Assembly (NCBI RefSeq): GCF_016919245.1
Contig: NZ_JAFEJA010000002.1
Span: forward strand, 374,501 to 438,500
Source of the DNA: Streptomyces zhihengii
GTDB lineage: Bacteria > Actinomycetota > Actinomycetes > Streptomycetales > Streptomycetaceae
Direction: 5' to 3'
Length of the DNA stretch: 64,000 nucleotides
Made by a program: the position numbers and the translations under genes. Position 1 is the stretch's first letter; each line of letters begins with the position of its first letter. Positions 17,855 to 25,979 of the stretch are shown in pieces. The notes under the pieces are model-generated. The model searched no databases, had not been told where the DNA came from, and worked only from the letters and a program-made list of their open reading frames with translations.

Positions 17855-18748
17855 GTGGCGACCGACACCGTGACCGACGTCTTCGAAGCGCACCGGCCCG
17901 TCCTGACGGGTGTCGCCTACCGCATGCTCGGCCGGGTCGCCGACGCCGAGGACGTGGTGCAGGAGGCGTGGCTGCGCTGGGCCGCCGCCGACCACGGGGA
18001 CGTCCGCGAACCGCGCGGCTGGCTCGTCCGCGTCACCACCCGGCTCGCCGTCGACCGGCTCCGCCACATCGGCTCGCGCCGCGAGTCCTACGTCGGCCCC
18101 TGGCTCCCCGAGCCGATCGTCACCGACTTCGGCCCCGAGGTCCCCGACACCGCCGAACGCGCCGTGCTCGCCGACTCGGTGTCCCTCGCCGTGCTCGTCG
18201 TCCTGGAGACGCTCTCCCCGCTGGAGCGGGCCGTCTTCGTGCTCCGCGAGGCCTTCGGCTTCCCGTACGCCGAGATCGCGGCCACCCTGGAGAGGTCCGA
18301 GGCGGCGGTGCGCCAGCTCGCCGGCCGCGCGCGCCGGCACGTCGACGAGCGCAGGCACCGCTACGACGCCGACCCGGCCCAGTGCCGCGACCTGACCGAA
18401 CGCTTCCTGGCCGCGGCCGCGGGCGGCGACCTGGCACAGCTGCTCTCCCTCCTGGCGCCCGACGTCACCCTGGTCGGCGACAGCGGCGGCAAGTCCAAGG
18501 CGCCGCTGCGCGTCCTGCACACCGCCGACAAGGTGGGCCGCTTCCTCCTCGCGGTGAGCCGGGAGCCGCTCGACGGGATGGAGGCGCGTCTCGTCGAGAC
18601 CAACGGCGCGCCCGCGCTGCTCGTCCTCGTGGACGGACGCCCGGACAGCCTCTTCCAGGTGGCGGCCGTGGACGGGCGCATCGCCTGCGTCTACATCGTC
18701 CGCAACCCGGACAAGCTCGGGGCCCTGTCCGTGCCCACGGGGCCCTGA
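17855..18748 (+). CDS. ECF41-family (SigJ-like) RNA polymerase sigma factor
   Basis: 297 residues: sigma-70 region 2 (RMLGRVADAEDVVQEAWLRW, about 25-50), a WLPEP linker motif, region 4 (LSPLERAVFVLREAFGFPYAEIA) and a C-terminal SnoaL-like domain. The hallmarks of ECF41 are all present: WLPEP, DSGGK (in place of DGGGK) and NPDKL. In ECF41 factors this C-terminal domain controls activity in place of a separate anti-sigma factor. No carboxymuconolactone-decarboxylase-type partner is next to it; the divergent neighbour is an alpha/beta hydrolase. GTG 17855 follows a GGGATGGCCGG stretch. Confidence 0.88.
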   Translation: MATDTVTDVFEAHRPVLTGVAYRMLGRVADAEDVVQEAWLRWAAADHGDVREPRGWLVRVTTRLAVDRLRHIGSRRESYVGPWLPEPIVTDFGPEVPDTAERAVLADSVSLAVLVVLETLSPLERAVFVLREAFGFPYAEIAATLERSEAAVRQLAGRARRHVDERRHRYDADPAQCRDLTERFLAAAAGGDLAQLLSLLAPDVTLVGDSGGKSKAPLRVLHTADKVGRFLLAVSREPLDGMEARLVETNGAPALLVLVDGRPDSLFQVAAVDGRIACVYIVRNPDKLGALSVPTGP

Positions 18749-18913
18749 CGCCCCGCCGGTTCGGTCCCGGCCGCCCCGCCCGCCCCGCCGCGAGACCCCG
18801 CGCCGCCCGCCCGGCGCGGGGTCCGCCGCGTTCCGACGCACCGGTGGCACCGGTGCGACAACCTCATGAACGCACCGCGACGCCGGACGGCTTCGCAGCG
18901 TGACGACCGCATG

Positions 18914-18949
18914 ATTGGTCTTGACCAAGTGGGAGCCCGGTTCTATGGT
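18914..18949 (+). promoter_or_regulatory. Promoter with DasR-type operator over the -35 box
   Basis: The site ATTGGTCTTGACCAAGT (18914-18930) nearly matches the DasR/HutC operator consensus. TTGACC inside it (18921-18926) forms a -35 box, and after exactly 17 bp comes TATGGT (18944-18949). A bound regulator would block the promoter. The transcript would have about a 70-nt leader before the GntR gene. Confidence 0.65.
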
Positions 18950-19026
18950 CGCAGGGTTAGTGCAGGAACCTTTAATAAACAAGGGCGCGGAAAGCCGCCG
19001 GGGACACGGCGATTGCGGAGGACAGG

Positions 19027-19791
19027 GTGGGGACCACGCAGCTCGACACGGTGCCGGAGCCTAAGTACTGGCACCTCAAGAACGTCCTGGCCGAGGCACT
19101 CGACTCCGAGTTCACGGTCGGCGAGATCCTGCCCAACGAACGCGAGCTGGCCGCCCGTTTCGGTGTGGCCCGCGCCACGCTGCGCCAGGCACTGGAGCAG
19201 CTCGAACTCGAAGGCCGCCTCCAGCGCCGCCGCGGTGTCGGCACCACCGTCGCGCCCCCGCGCGTCGGCGTGGACGTCTCCGCCTCGCCCTACGACTGGC
19301 CGGGCATCGCCTCCGACGCCTGGCAGGCCACCGAGTGCACCCGCGCCGTGCCGCCCGCGGCCGTCGCCCGCCTCCTCGACAGCGAGGCCGGCGAGGAGAC
19401 CCACGTCGTGCGCCGGGTGCGGATGGGCCACGGCCAGTCCGTCGCCGCCGAACTGCTCTACGTGCCGGCGTCCTCGGTGCCCGACCTCTCCGGGATAGAC
19501 GCGCCCTCCGGCCCCGCGCTCGCCCGCAGCGTGCTGCGCGAACTCGCACGGCTCGACCTGGAGGGCCAGGACCGTGCCGTCGAACTCGGCTCGGCCGGCG
19601 CCGTCGACGCCAAGGAACTGGACCGGCTGCCCGGGGCGCCCGTCCTCGTCGTCACCACCCGCTACTTCTCCGGCGGACGCACCGCCGCCGTCTCGGCGGC
19701 GACCTACCGTGCCGACACTTGCCGGCTGACCTTCGGCGCCCACGGCGACCTGGAGATCAGCCACGACGACGACCGCCGCCGCGCCTCCTGA
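19027..19791 (+). CDS. GntR family (HutC subfamily) transcriptional regulator
   Basis: 254 residues: winged HTH (residues about 10-75; EILPNERELAARFGVARATLRQALEQLELEGRLQRRRGVGTTV) and a C-terminal UTRA-like effector domain. The subfamily includes DasR, which binds phosphorylated amino sugars. The gene has its own strong promoter overlapped by a DasR-type site, so control by DasR or itself is likely. GTG 19027 is preceded by GGAGGACAGG. It converges on a ROK repressor gene. It is not DasR itself by my memory of that sequence. Ligand unknown. Confidence 0.82.
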   Translation: MGTTQLDTVPEPKYWHLKNVLAEALDSEFTVGEILPNERELAARFGVARATLRQALEQLELEGRLQRRRGVGTTVAPPRVGVDVSASPYDWPGIASDAWQATECTRAVPPAAVARLLDSEAGEETHVVRRVRMGHGQSVAAELLYVPASSVPDLSGIDAPSGPALARSVLRELARLDLEGQDRAVELGSAGAVDAKELDRLPGAPVLVVTTRYFSGGRTAAVSAATYRADTCRLTFGAHGDLEISHDDDRRRAS

Positions 19792-19821
19792 CCGGACGCG
19801 GACCGACCCACCGGGCTTCCT

Positions 19822-19855
19822 CCGAGGGCCCGCCCCGCCCGGGGCGGGCCCTCGG
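19822..19855. terminator. Perfect 15-bp hairpin between convergent regulators
   Basis: CCGAGGGCCCGCCCC, loop GCCC, then GGGGCGGGCCCTCGG. It sits between the GntR and ROK genes and can stop transcription from both sides. Confidence 0.8.
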
Positions 19856-19872
19856 CGCGTGTGCGGCACCGC

Positions 19873-21030
19873 TCAGCGGCGGGCCGTGGCCGTGCCCTCC
19901 ACCGCGAACAACTGCTCCTCCACGTGGTCCAGGGCCACCCGCAGCGCCCCCGTGGCCACCGCGGCCTCGCCCAGCATCGACAGGGTCACCTGCGGCGGCC
20001 GCAGACAGTAGCGCGACAACTCGGTGCGCAGCGGCTCCAGTACGCCGTCGAGGCCGGCCGCCCAGCCGCCGATGACCACCAGCTCGGGATCGAGCGCCAG
20101 CACCAGGGCCGCCACATCGTGGACCAGCCGCTGGTTGTACCGGTCCACCGCCTCGCGGGCCTGCTCGTCGCCGCTCTTGGCCAGGGCGAACACCTCGGCC
20201 ACCGCCTGCTCGTCGAGCGGGGGCAGCGGCTCGTCCGTCGTCGACAGCAGCGTCTCGGGGGTGACCTCGCGGCCCAGCAGGTGCAGCGCACCGATCTCCC
20301 CGGCCGCGCCCCCGAACCCGCGGTGCAGCCGGCCGCCGATGAGCGAGCCCGCTCCGGGGCTGAGCCCGGCGAGGACGAACACGATGTCGTCCGATTCCCG
20401 CGCGGCGCCCTTCCAGTGCTCGGCGACGGCCGCCGCGTTCGCGTCGTTCTCGACCAGCACCGGGCAGCGGAACGAGCGGCTCAGCCGCTCCCCGAGCGGC
20501 AGCCCGGTCCATCCCGGCAGGGCCGTCGACAGCCGCACGGTGCCGTCGGCCTCCACGATCCCCGGCGATCCGACGCCGACCGCCCGCAGACTGCTGCGGG
20601 CCACCCCGGTCCGGCGCAGCACGTCGGCGACCACGGACCGCACCCGCTCCAGCCGGTCGTCGGCGCTCGCCGTCTCCGACACCTCCCGGGAGCCCGCGCC
20701 GATGATCCGGCCGTCCAGCCCGGAGATCAGGACCGCGACACGGTGGGCGCCGATCTCGATGCCCAGCAGATGACCGGCCTCCGCACGGAAGCGGTAGCGG
20801 CGCGCGGGGCGGCCCTGACGGCGTGCCTCGCCCTCCTCGGGGACGCTCTCCACGACCAGTCCGGCCTCGACGAGTCCCTCGACCACGCCCTCGACCGTGG
20901 GGCGCGACAGGCCCGTGATCCGGGTCAGATCGGTCAGGGTGGGGGAGTTGGCGCCCCGCAGGGAATGGAGCACCACCGCGGAGTTGATACGCCGCAACAG
21001 GGAAGGATCTCCGCCGGTCAGCCGCCCCAC
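19873..21030 (-). CDS. ROK family transcriptional repressor
   Basis: 385 residues: N-terminal MarR-like winged HTH (LTDLTRITGLSRPTVEGVVEGLVEAGLV) and a C-terminal ROK sugar-binding fold (GIEIGAHRVAVLISG, VGVGSPGIV, VENDANAAAVAEHW). The cysteine zinc motif usual in ROK proteins (CxCGxxGC) is missing: the region after GEIGALHLLG has no cysteines. So a pure regulatory, non-kinase role is likely. GTG 21030 has GGAGG at good distance. It is convergent with the GntR gene; both regulators may serve sugar uptake elsewhere. Confidence 0.82.
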   Translation of the reverse strand: MGRLTGGDPSLLRRINSAVVLHSLRGANSPTLTDLTRITGLSRPTVEGVVEGLVEAGLVVESVPEEGEARRQGRPARRYRFRAEAGHLLGIEIGAHRVAVLISGLDGRIIGAGSREVSETASADDRLERVRSVVADVLRRTGVARSSLRAVGVGSPGIVEADGTVRLSTALPGWTGLPLGERLSRSFRCPVLVENDANAAAVAEHWKGAARESDDIVFVLAGLSPGAGSLIGGRLHRGFGGAAGEIGALHLLGREVTPETLLSTTDEPLPPLDEQAVAEVFALAKSGDEQAREAVDRYNQRLVHDVAALVLALDPELVVIGGWAAGLDGVLEPLRTELSRYCLRPPQVTLSMLGEAAVATGALRVALDHVEEQLFAVEGTATARR

Positions 21031-21204
21031 TGTGTGTCCTCCCAGTTCGAGCGCGTCTTGGCCGGATCGTACTCGGTGCGCGGGGGGTGCGCGCAGCCGC
21101 CCCGGGCCGCCCCCGCGCCCGGCGCCGCGCCGCCCGCCCCGCACGGTGGCCGTGCGGTGCCTGACGGAGCGCCAACTGTCGTACCCGGCCGGTTTACTGG
21201 GGTC

Positions 21205-21639
21205 ATGACCACCGCACGGCACCTCGCCGAGATCGACCTGCTGCGCGGCCGGGCCTTCCCGGACGTGCCCGGCCCGTCGCGGTCCGGGACCGCGGGCCCC
21301 GGGTACCACCTCGCCCGGCTCCCGGCCGGCGGCGACGGGGACACCGCGCGGTGCCCGGCGCCCGGCGGGGGCGAGGCGCAGTGCAGAGCGGAGTGCGAGG
21401 CGCTGGTGGCGGCGCTCACGGTGCGCTGGGGCGAGCCGGAGCACCTCGGCCTCTGGTCGGTGTCGGCGGCCGGGGCCGCGGGCCTGCCGGTGGCGCCGCC
21501 GTGGGAGGAGCTGAGCCACCGGGCCGGGGACGTCCGGCTGTGGCGTGTGGCCGGCCACTGGATAGCCGTCGGCGCCGCCCCCGCCGGGGAGGGCGCCTGG
21601 GAACTGCTGGTGGCCGTCACCGGGACCGACCCGCCCTGA
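21205..21639 (+). CDS. Hypothetical protein
   Basis: 144 residues with no family that I recognise. The N-terminal half is Gly/Pro/Ala rich and the C-terminal half looks folded (WGEPEHLGLWSV...WRVAGHWIAVGAAP...WELLVAVTG), rich in tryptophan. No signal peptide or membrane segment. ATG 21205 lies 7 nt behind TTTACT, possibly leaderless. It is divergent from the ROK gene with 174 bp between starts. Codon use is normal for the window, so it is probably a real gene. Confidence 0.5.
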   Translation: MTTARHLAEIDLLRGRAFPDVPGPSRSGTAGPGYHLARLPAGGDGDTARCPAPGGGEAQCRAECEALVAALTVRWGEPEHLGLWSVSAAGAAGLPVAPPWEELSHRAGDVRLWRVAGHWIAVGAAPAGEGAWELLVAVTGTDPP

Positions 21640-21684
21640 CCGCAGGACCGCAGGCCCGGTCCGCTCTGGGCGCCGCCATGTGCT

Positions 21685-21750
21685 GAGCGCTGTTCCGGCC
21701 CGGGCACCGTCCGGCCTGTGCGCCGTTCCGGCCCGAGCGCTGTTCCGGCC
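21685..21750. repeat. Direct repeat pair, 16 bp, 50 bp apart
   Basis: GAGCGCTGTTCCGGCC occurs at 21685 and 21735 in a noncoding gap, with further degenerate copies of GTTCCGGCC between. The remaining part of the gap to 21901 holds GGACCGCCC-type repeats and no gene. Confidence 0.6.
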
Positions 21751-21901
21751 TGAGCGTGAGGGCCTGTACTGGCGGCCGGCCCGCCCGGGCGCGGACCGGG
21801 CCCGGGCGTCCCCGCGAGGGACCGCCCACCAGGCGGACCGCCCTCGCGGGGGACCGCCCTCGACGGGGCGCCTCGCCCCCGCAGCCGCCCGCCCCCGGGC
21901 G

Positions 21902-22462
21902 TCACCGCCGGCCGGGCTCCTCGGCGGCGGCCACGCGCAGTTCCGCGTAGGCCTCGGCCATCGTCGCCACCGTCCAGTGCGCGTTCAGCCCGCTCGGATT
22001 GGGCAGCACCCAGATCCGGGTGCCGCCGATGCGCCGTTCCTGCGGACCGGTCGCCGCGCCCCGCTCGCCGAAGGCCGTGCGGTAGGCGGTGATGCCGACG
22101 ACCGCCAGCCAGCGGGGCCGCAGCCGCTCCACCTTCGCGGTGAGCAGCCGGCCGCCCTCCCGGTACTCCTCGGGGGTCAGTTCGTCGGCGCGTGCCGTCG
22201 CCCGGGCCACCACGTTGGTGATGCCGAGCCCGAGCGGGGGCAGCAGGCCCTGCTCCGCGGGCGTCAGCAGCCGGGGGGTGAAGCCGGACCGATGCAGCAC
22301 GGGCCAGAACCGGTTGCCGGGGCGGGCGAAGTGGTGACCGGTCGCCGCCGTCGTCAGACCGGGGTTGATCCCGCAGAACAGCACCCGCAGGCCGTCCGCG
22401 ACCACGTCCGGCACCAGACGGTCGCGGGCGGCCTCCAGCTCGGCCGGGGTGAACCTCGTCAG
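21902..22462 (-). CDS. mug: G/U mismatch-specific DNA glycosylase (Mug family)
   Basis: Mug removes uracil and ethenocytosine from double-stranded DNA. The frame shows both family motifs, VLFCGINPGL and LPNPSGLNAH, and ends after about 186 residues. The start is a problem: there is no ATG, GTG or TTG ahead of the conserved FTPAELEAARD segment. CTG at 22462 overlaps the purB stop as CTGA, like an ATGA coupling, and is my preferred start; GTG at 22414 or 22405 would remove 16-19 residues. Cotranscription with purB is nearly certain. Confidence 0.8.
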   Translation of the reverse strand: MTRFTPAELEAARDRLVPDVVADGLRVLFCGINPGLTTAATGHHFARPGNRFWPVLHRSGFTPRLLTPAEQGLLPPLGLGITNVVARATARADELTPEEYREGGRLLTAKVERLRPRWLAVVGITAYRTAFGERGAATGPQERRIGGTRIWVLPNPSGLNAHWTVATMAEAYAELRVAAAEEPGRR

Positions 22463-23901
22463 AGGATCGCTCCCGGCGTGTACCGCGCGGCCTCGGGGTG
22501 CTCCTTCACGATCTCCTCGACGCGGGAGAGCACCGCGGCGACCTGCCCGGCGGCGGCGCCGGTGAAGGACAGCTTGTCGGCCATCAGCTCGTCGAGCTGC
22601 GCCCGGTCCAGCGGGATCCGCTCGTCGGCGGCCAGCTTGCCGAGCAGCTCGTTGCGCTCCGCGCCCTGCTCGCGCATCGCCAGCGCGGACGCGACCGCGT
22701 GCTCCTTGATGGCCTCGTGCGCGACCTCGCGGCCGACACCGGCGCGCACCGCGCCCATCAGCACCTTGGTGGTCGCGAGGAAGGGCAGGTAGCGGTCGAG
22801 CTCCCGGGCGACGACCGCCGGGAACGCGCCGAACTCGTCGAGCACGGTCAGGAAGGTCTCCAGCAGGCCGTCCAGCGCGAAGAACGCGTCGGGGAGCGCC
22901 ACGCGCCGCACCACCGAGCAGGAGACGTCGCCCTCGTTCCACTGGTCGCCCGCCAGCTCGCCGGTCATCGAGGCGTAGCCGCGCAGGATGACCATCAGGC
23001 CGTTGACCCGCTCGCAGGAGCGGGTGTTCATCTTGTGGGGCATCGCGGACGAGCCGACCTGGCCCGGCTTGAAGCCCTCGGTCACCAGCTCGTGGCCGGC
23101 CATCAGCCGGATCGTCTTCGCGACCGACGACGGCGCGGCGGCGAGCTGCACCAGCGCGGAGACGACGTCGTAGTCGAGCGAGCGCGGGTAGACCTGGCCC
23201 ACCGAGGTGAAGGCCTGCGCGAAGCCGAGGTGGCCCGCGATCCGCCGCTCCAGGTCGGCCAGCTTCGCGGCGTCGCCGCCGAGCAGGTCGAGCATGTCCT
23301 GCGCGGTGCCGACCGGGCCCTTGATCCCGCGCAGCGGGTACCGGCCGAGCAGGTCCTCCAGGCGGGCGTGGGCGACCAGCAGCTCGTCGGCGGCGGTGGC
23401 GAAACGCTTGCCGAGGGTGGTGGCCTGCGCGGCGACGTTGTGCGAGCGGCCGGCCATGACCAGCTCGGCGTACTCGCCCGACAGCCTGCCCAGGCGGGCC
23501 AGCACGGCCACCGTGCGGTCGCGCACCAGCTCCAGCGAGAGCCGGATCTGGAGCTGCTCGACGTTCTCGGTCAGGTCACGGGAGGTCATGCCCTTGTGGA
23601 CGTGCTCGTGTCCGGCGAGGGCGTTGAACTCCTCGATCCGGGCCTTCACGTCGTGGCGGGTGACCTTCTCGCGCTCGGCGATCGACGCCAGGTCGACCGT
23701 CTCCAGCACCCGCTCGTAGTCGTCGAGCGCCGCGTCCGGGACGTCGATCCCGAGGTCCTTCTGGGCGCGCAGCACCGCGAGCCAGAGCCGGCGCTCGAGG
23801 CGGACCTTCTCCTCGGGGGACCAGAGGACGGCGAGCTCCGCGGAGGCGTAGCGGCCGGCCAGGACATTGGGGATGCGAGGCTTCGCAGACACAGCAGTCA
23901 C
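22459..23901 (-). CDS. purB: Adenylosuccinate lyase
   Basis: PurB catalyses two steps of purine synthesis, releasing fumarate from SAICAR and from adenylosuccinate. The 480-residue product shows the fumarase/aspartase fold: KGMTSRDLTENVEQLQ, MAGRSHNVAAQATTLGKR, GPVGTAQ and the signature SSAMPHKMN. GTG 23901 is chosen because TAGAAT ends 8 nt upstream, a leaderless promoter. The stop overlaps the possible CTG start of mug. Divergence from other purine genes is usual in Streptomyces. Confidence 0.95.
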   Translation of the reverse strand: MTAVSAKPRIPNVLAGRYASAELAVLWSPEEKVRLERRLWLAVLRAQKDLGIDVPDAALDDYERVLETVDLASIAEREKVTRHDVKARIEEFNALAGHEHVHKGMTSRDLTENVEQLQIRLSLELVRDRTVAVLARLGRLSGEYAELVMAGRSHNVAAQATTLGKRFATAADELLVAHARLEDLLGRYPLRGIKGPVGTAQDMLDLLGGDAAKLADLERRIAGHLGFAQAFTSVGQVYPRSLDYDVVSALVQLAAAPSSVAKTIRLMAGHELVTEGFKPGQVGSSAMPHKMNTRSCERVNGLMVILRGYASMTGELAGDQWNEGDVSCSVVRRVALPDAFFALDGLLETFLTVLDEFGAFPAVVARELDRYLPFLATTKVLMGAVRAGVGREVAHEAIKEHAVASALAMREQGAERNELLGKLAADERIPLDRAQLDELMADKLSFTGAAAGQVAAVLSRVEEIVKEHPEAARYTPGAIL

Positions 23902-23960
23902 GTGTCCGGATTCTACTGGTGGTTTCTGCAGGCCAGCGCCATGGCCCCGGTTGTGCGTTG

Positions 23961-24797
23961 CTACGAACGGTCCGAGGGCGCCGCTCCGGGGCCCGGCCGG
24001 CTCCCGTCCCGCTCGGCCGCCGCCGCTGCCGCCTCGTAGGGAGCCAGCTCGGGACGCTTGGCCGGGCGGCCGTCGCCGGAGGACCGGCCGGTGAGCCGGC
24101 GGCCGATCCACGGCCCGAGGTGCTGACGGGCGAAGCGCAGGTCCGCGATCCGGCGCACGCCCCACCCGGGCAGGACGGCCGGGGGCAGTCCCGCCCGCCA
24201 GTCGTCCTCGGCTTCGAGGCCGAGGGTCTGCCAGACGGCCTCGGCCACCCGGCGGTGCCCCTCGGCCGTGAGGTGGAGCCGGTCGACGTCCCACATCCGC
24301 TGGTCGGCGAGCACCTCGGCGCCGTACAGGTCGACGACGAGCGCGCCGTGGCGGGCGGCCAGGGTGTCGATGTGCGCGAACAGCTCCTCCATCCGCGGCC
24401 GGAAGCGCTGCTGCACGGGGCCGCTGCGGCCGGGGGAGCGCATCAGCACCAGCGTCCCGCAGGAGGGGGCGAGCGTCTCCACCGCCTGGTCGAGCAGCCC
24501 GCGGACCCGGCCCATGTCGCACTTCGGGCGCAGGGTGTCGTTGAGGCCGCCGACCAGGGTGACCACGTCGGCGCGCATGGCCGCGGCCGCGCCGACCTGC
24601 TCCTCGACGATCTGGCCGATGAGCTTGCCGCGCACGGCGAGGTTGGCGTAGGCGAAGCCGGGGGTGCGGGCGGCCAGCCGGGCGGCGAGCAGGTCGGCCC
24701 AGCCGCGGTAGCTCCCGTCGGGGAGAACGTCCGACATGCCCTCGGTGAACGAGTCACCGACCGCGACAAAACTGGTGTAGTTGGCATTCATCTCCAT
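23961..24797 (-). CDS. SGNH/GDSL hydrolase, cytoplasmic
   Basis: 278 residues with the four SGNH blocks: GDSFTEG (S16), a Gly in NLAVRGK, GGLND (N86) and DRLH (D172, H175). The family hydrolyses esters and thioesters. There is no signal peptide, unlike most secreted Streptomyces SGNH lipases. TACGAT ends 9 nt before ATG 24797, so I prefer that start over ATG 24791. A C-terminal tail of about 50 residues is Ala/Pro rich and probably disordered. Substrate unknown. Confidence 0.8.
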   Translation of the reverse strand: MEMNANYTSFVAVGDSFTEGMSDVLPDGSYRGWADLLAARLAARTPGFAYANLAVRGKLIGQIVEEQVGAAAAMRADVVTLVGGLNDTLRPKCDMGRVRGLLDQAVETLAPSCGTLVLMRSPGRSGPVQQRFRPRMEELFAHIDTLAARHGALVVDLYGAEVLADQRMWDVDRLHLTAEGHRRVAEAVWQTLGLEAEDDWRAGLPPAVLPGWGVRRIADLRFARQHLGPWIGRRLTGRSSGDGRPAKRPELAPYEAAAAAAERDGSRPGPGAAPSDRS

Positions 24798-24858
24798 GGC
24801 GCAGCGATCGTACCGCGCGGTAAGGTCCCTCGGTTCCGTACCGGGAGGGGAGCAATCA

Positions 24859-25866
24859 GTGAGCGATGCCCTGCTGAACACGCTGGCGGAGGCGCTGGCG
24901 GACGTGGTGGCCACGATCGACACCTGCGACGACGAGACACTCGACCCGGACACCGCCGTGAAGTGGCTGGAGGCCACCGGCGCCGTGCTCGACCGGCTCT
25001 CCCCGGCCGACCGCCAGGACCTCGGGCGGCTGCTGCGGCGGGCCGCCGACCGGCATCCGGCCGGGCCCTGGCGCGACGAACTGCAGCGGCTGCCGGAGGG
25101 CTTCGGACTCGACGACGACCAGCACGAGCTGTACTGCACGGACATCGAGCACCTGATGCGCCGGTTCACCGCGGTGGTCACCGACGTGGATCCGGCCACC
25201 CCGGTGACGACCTGCCCCGGGTGGACCTTCGCCGACCTGGTGCGGCACCACGGCACCACCCACCGGTGGGCGGCCCATGTGGTGCGGGTGCGGGCGTCGG
25301 AGGCCGTGTGGGGGAGGGACGTGCCGCTCGGCCTCCCCGAGGACCCGGCCGGCCTCCCCCGCTGGGCGGCCGACGCGGCCGAGGAGGCCCTCGCGGTCCT
25401 GCGCAAGGTGGACCCGGACACCCCGATCTGGTCGTACGGGGCCGACCAGCGGGTCGCCGGCTACGCGCGGCGGCTGCTGTTCGAAGGGGTCGTCCACCTC
25501 GCCGACGCGGAGCTCTCCCTGGGGCGGGAACCGGACATCGCCCCGCGTACGGCGGCCGACGGAATCGAGGAGTTCCTGGAGAACCTGCCGCACCTGCCGC
25601 GGCTCGCCGACCCGGTCGCCGCCCTGCCCGCGGGCACCGTCGCCCTCCGGGCCCTGGACACCGGAGCCGCCTGGACCGCCGCCTTCGGGCCGGCCGGCTT
25701 CTCCTGGACCCGGACCGGTGCGCCGTCGCCCTCGGCCGCGGTCACCGGCACCGCCGCCGACCTGCTGCTCCTCGTGTACGGGCGCCGCGCCCCCGGTGAC
25801 CGCCGGCTGACGGTGAGCGGCGACGCGGCCGTGCTGTCGGGCTGGCTCGCGGCGACGGTCTTCTGA
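24859..25866 (+). CDS. Maleylpyruvate isomerase-like (MDMPI) protein with an extra N-terminal domain
   Basis: 335 residues. From about residue 95 on it matches the mycothiol-dependent maleylpyruvate isomerase/DinB-like fold: LMRRFTAVVTDVDPATPVTTCPGWTF, LVRHHGTTHRWAAHVV, and a C-terminal MDMPI domain ending LTVSGDAAVLSGWLA. The first 90 residues are a separate acidic helical part of unknown function, so the gene looks like a fusion. GTG 24859 has a strong GGGAGGGGAG site; TAAGGT at 24821-24826 may be its -10 box. It is divergent from the SGNH gene. Confidence 0.7.
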   Translation: MSDALLNTLAEALADVVATIDTCDDETLDPDTAVKWLEATGAVLDRLSPADRQDLGRLLRRAADRHPAGPWRDELQRLPEGFGLDDDQHELYCTDIEHLMRRFTAVVTDVDPATPVTTCPGWTFADLVRHHGTTHRWAAHVVRVRASEAVWGRDVPLGLPEDPAGLPRWAADAAEEALAVLRKVDPDTPIWSYGADQRVAGYARRLLFEGVVHLADAELSLGREPDIAPRTAADGIEEFLENLPHLPRLADPVAALPAGTVALRALDTGAAWTAAFGPAGFSWTRTGAPSPSAAVTGTAADLLLLVYGRRAPGDRRLTVSGDAAVLSGWLAATVF

Positions 25867-25917
25867 GGCGACGGGCTTCCGGCGCCTCCCGGCACTCCCG
25901 GCGGCCGCCGGGACGCG

Positions 25918-25963
25918 CACGGCCCCGGGGCTCCGCCGCGACGGGCGGAGCACCGGGGCCGTG
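25918..25963. terminator. Strong bidirectional hairpin
   Basis: CACGGCCCCGGGGCTCCGCC pairs almost fully with the segment ending at 25963 around the loop GCGAC. It is placed between converging MDMPI and CNNM genes. Confidence 0.8.
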
Positions 25964-25979
25964 CCTCCGGGGGAGCGGC

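Noticed and set aside
18914..18930. Calling the downstream GntR gene dasR because of the operator
   Set aside because: The protein differs from DasR as I remember it, and no dasABC transporter is adjacent; only the operator type is supported.
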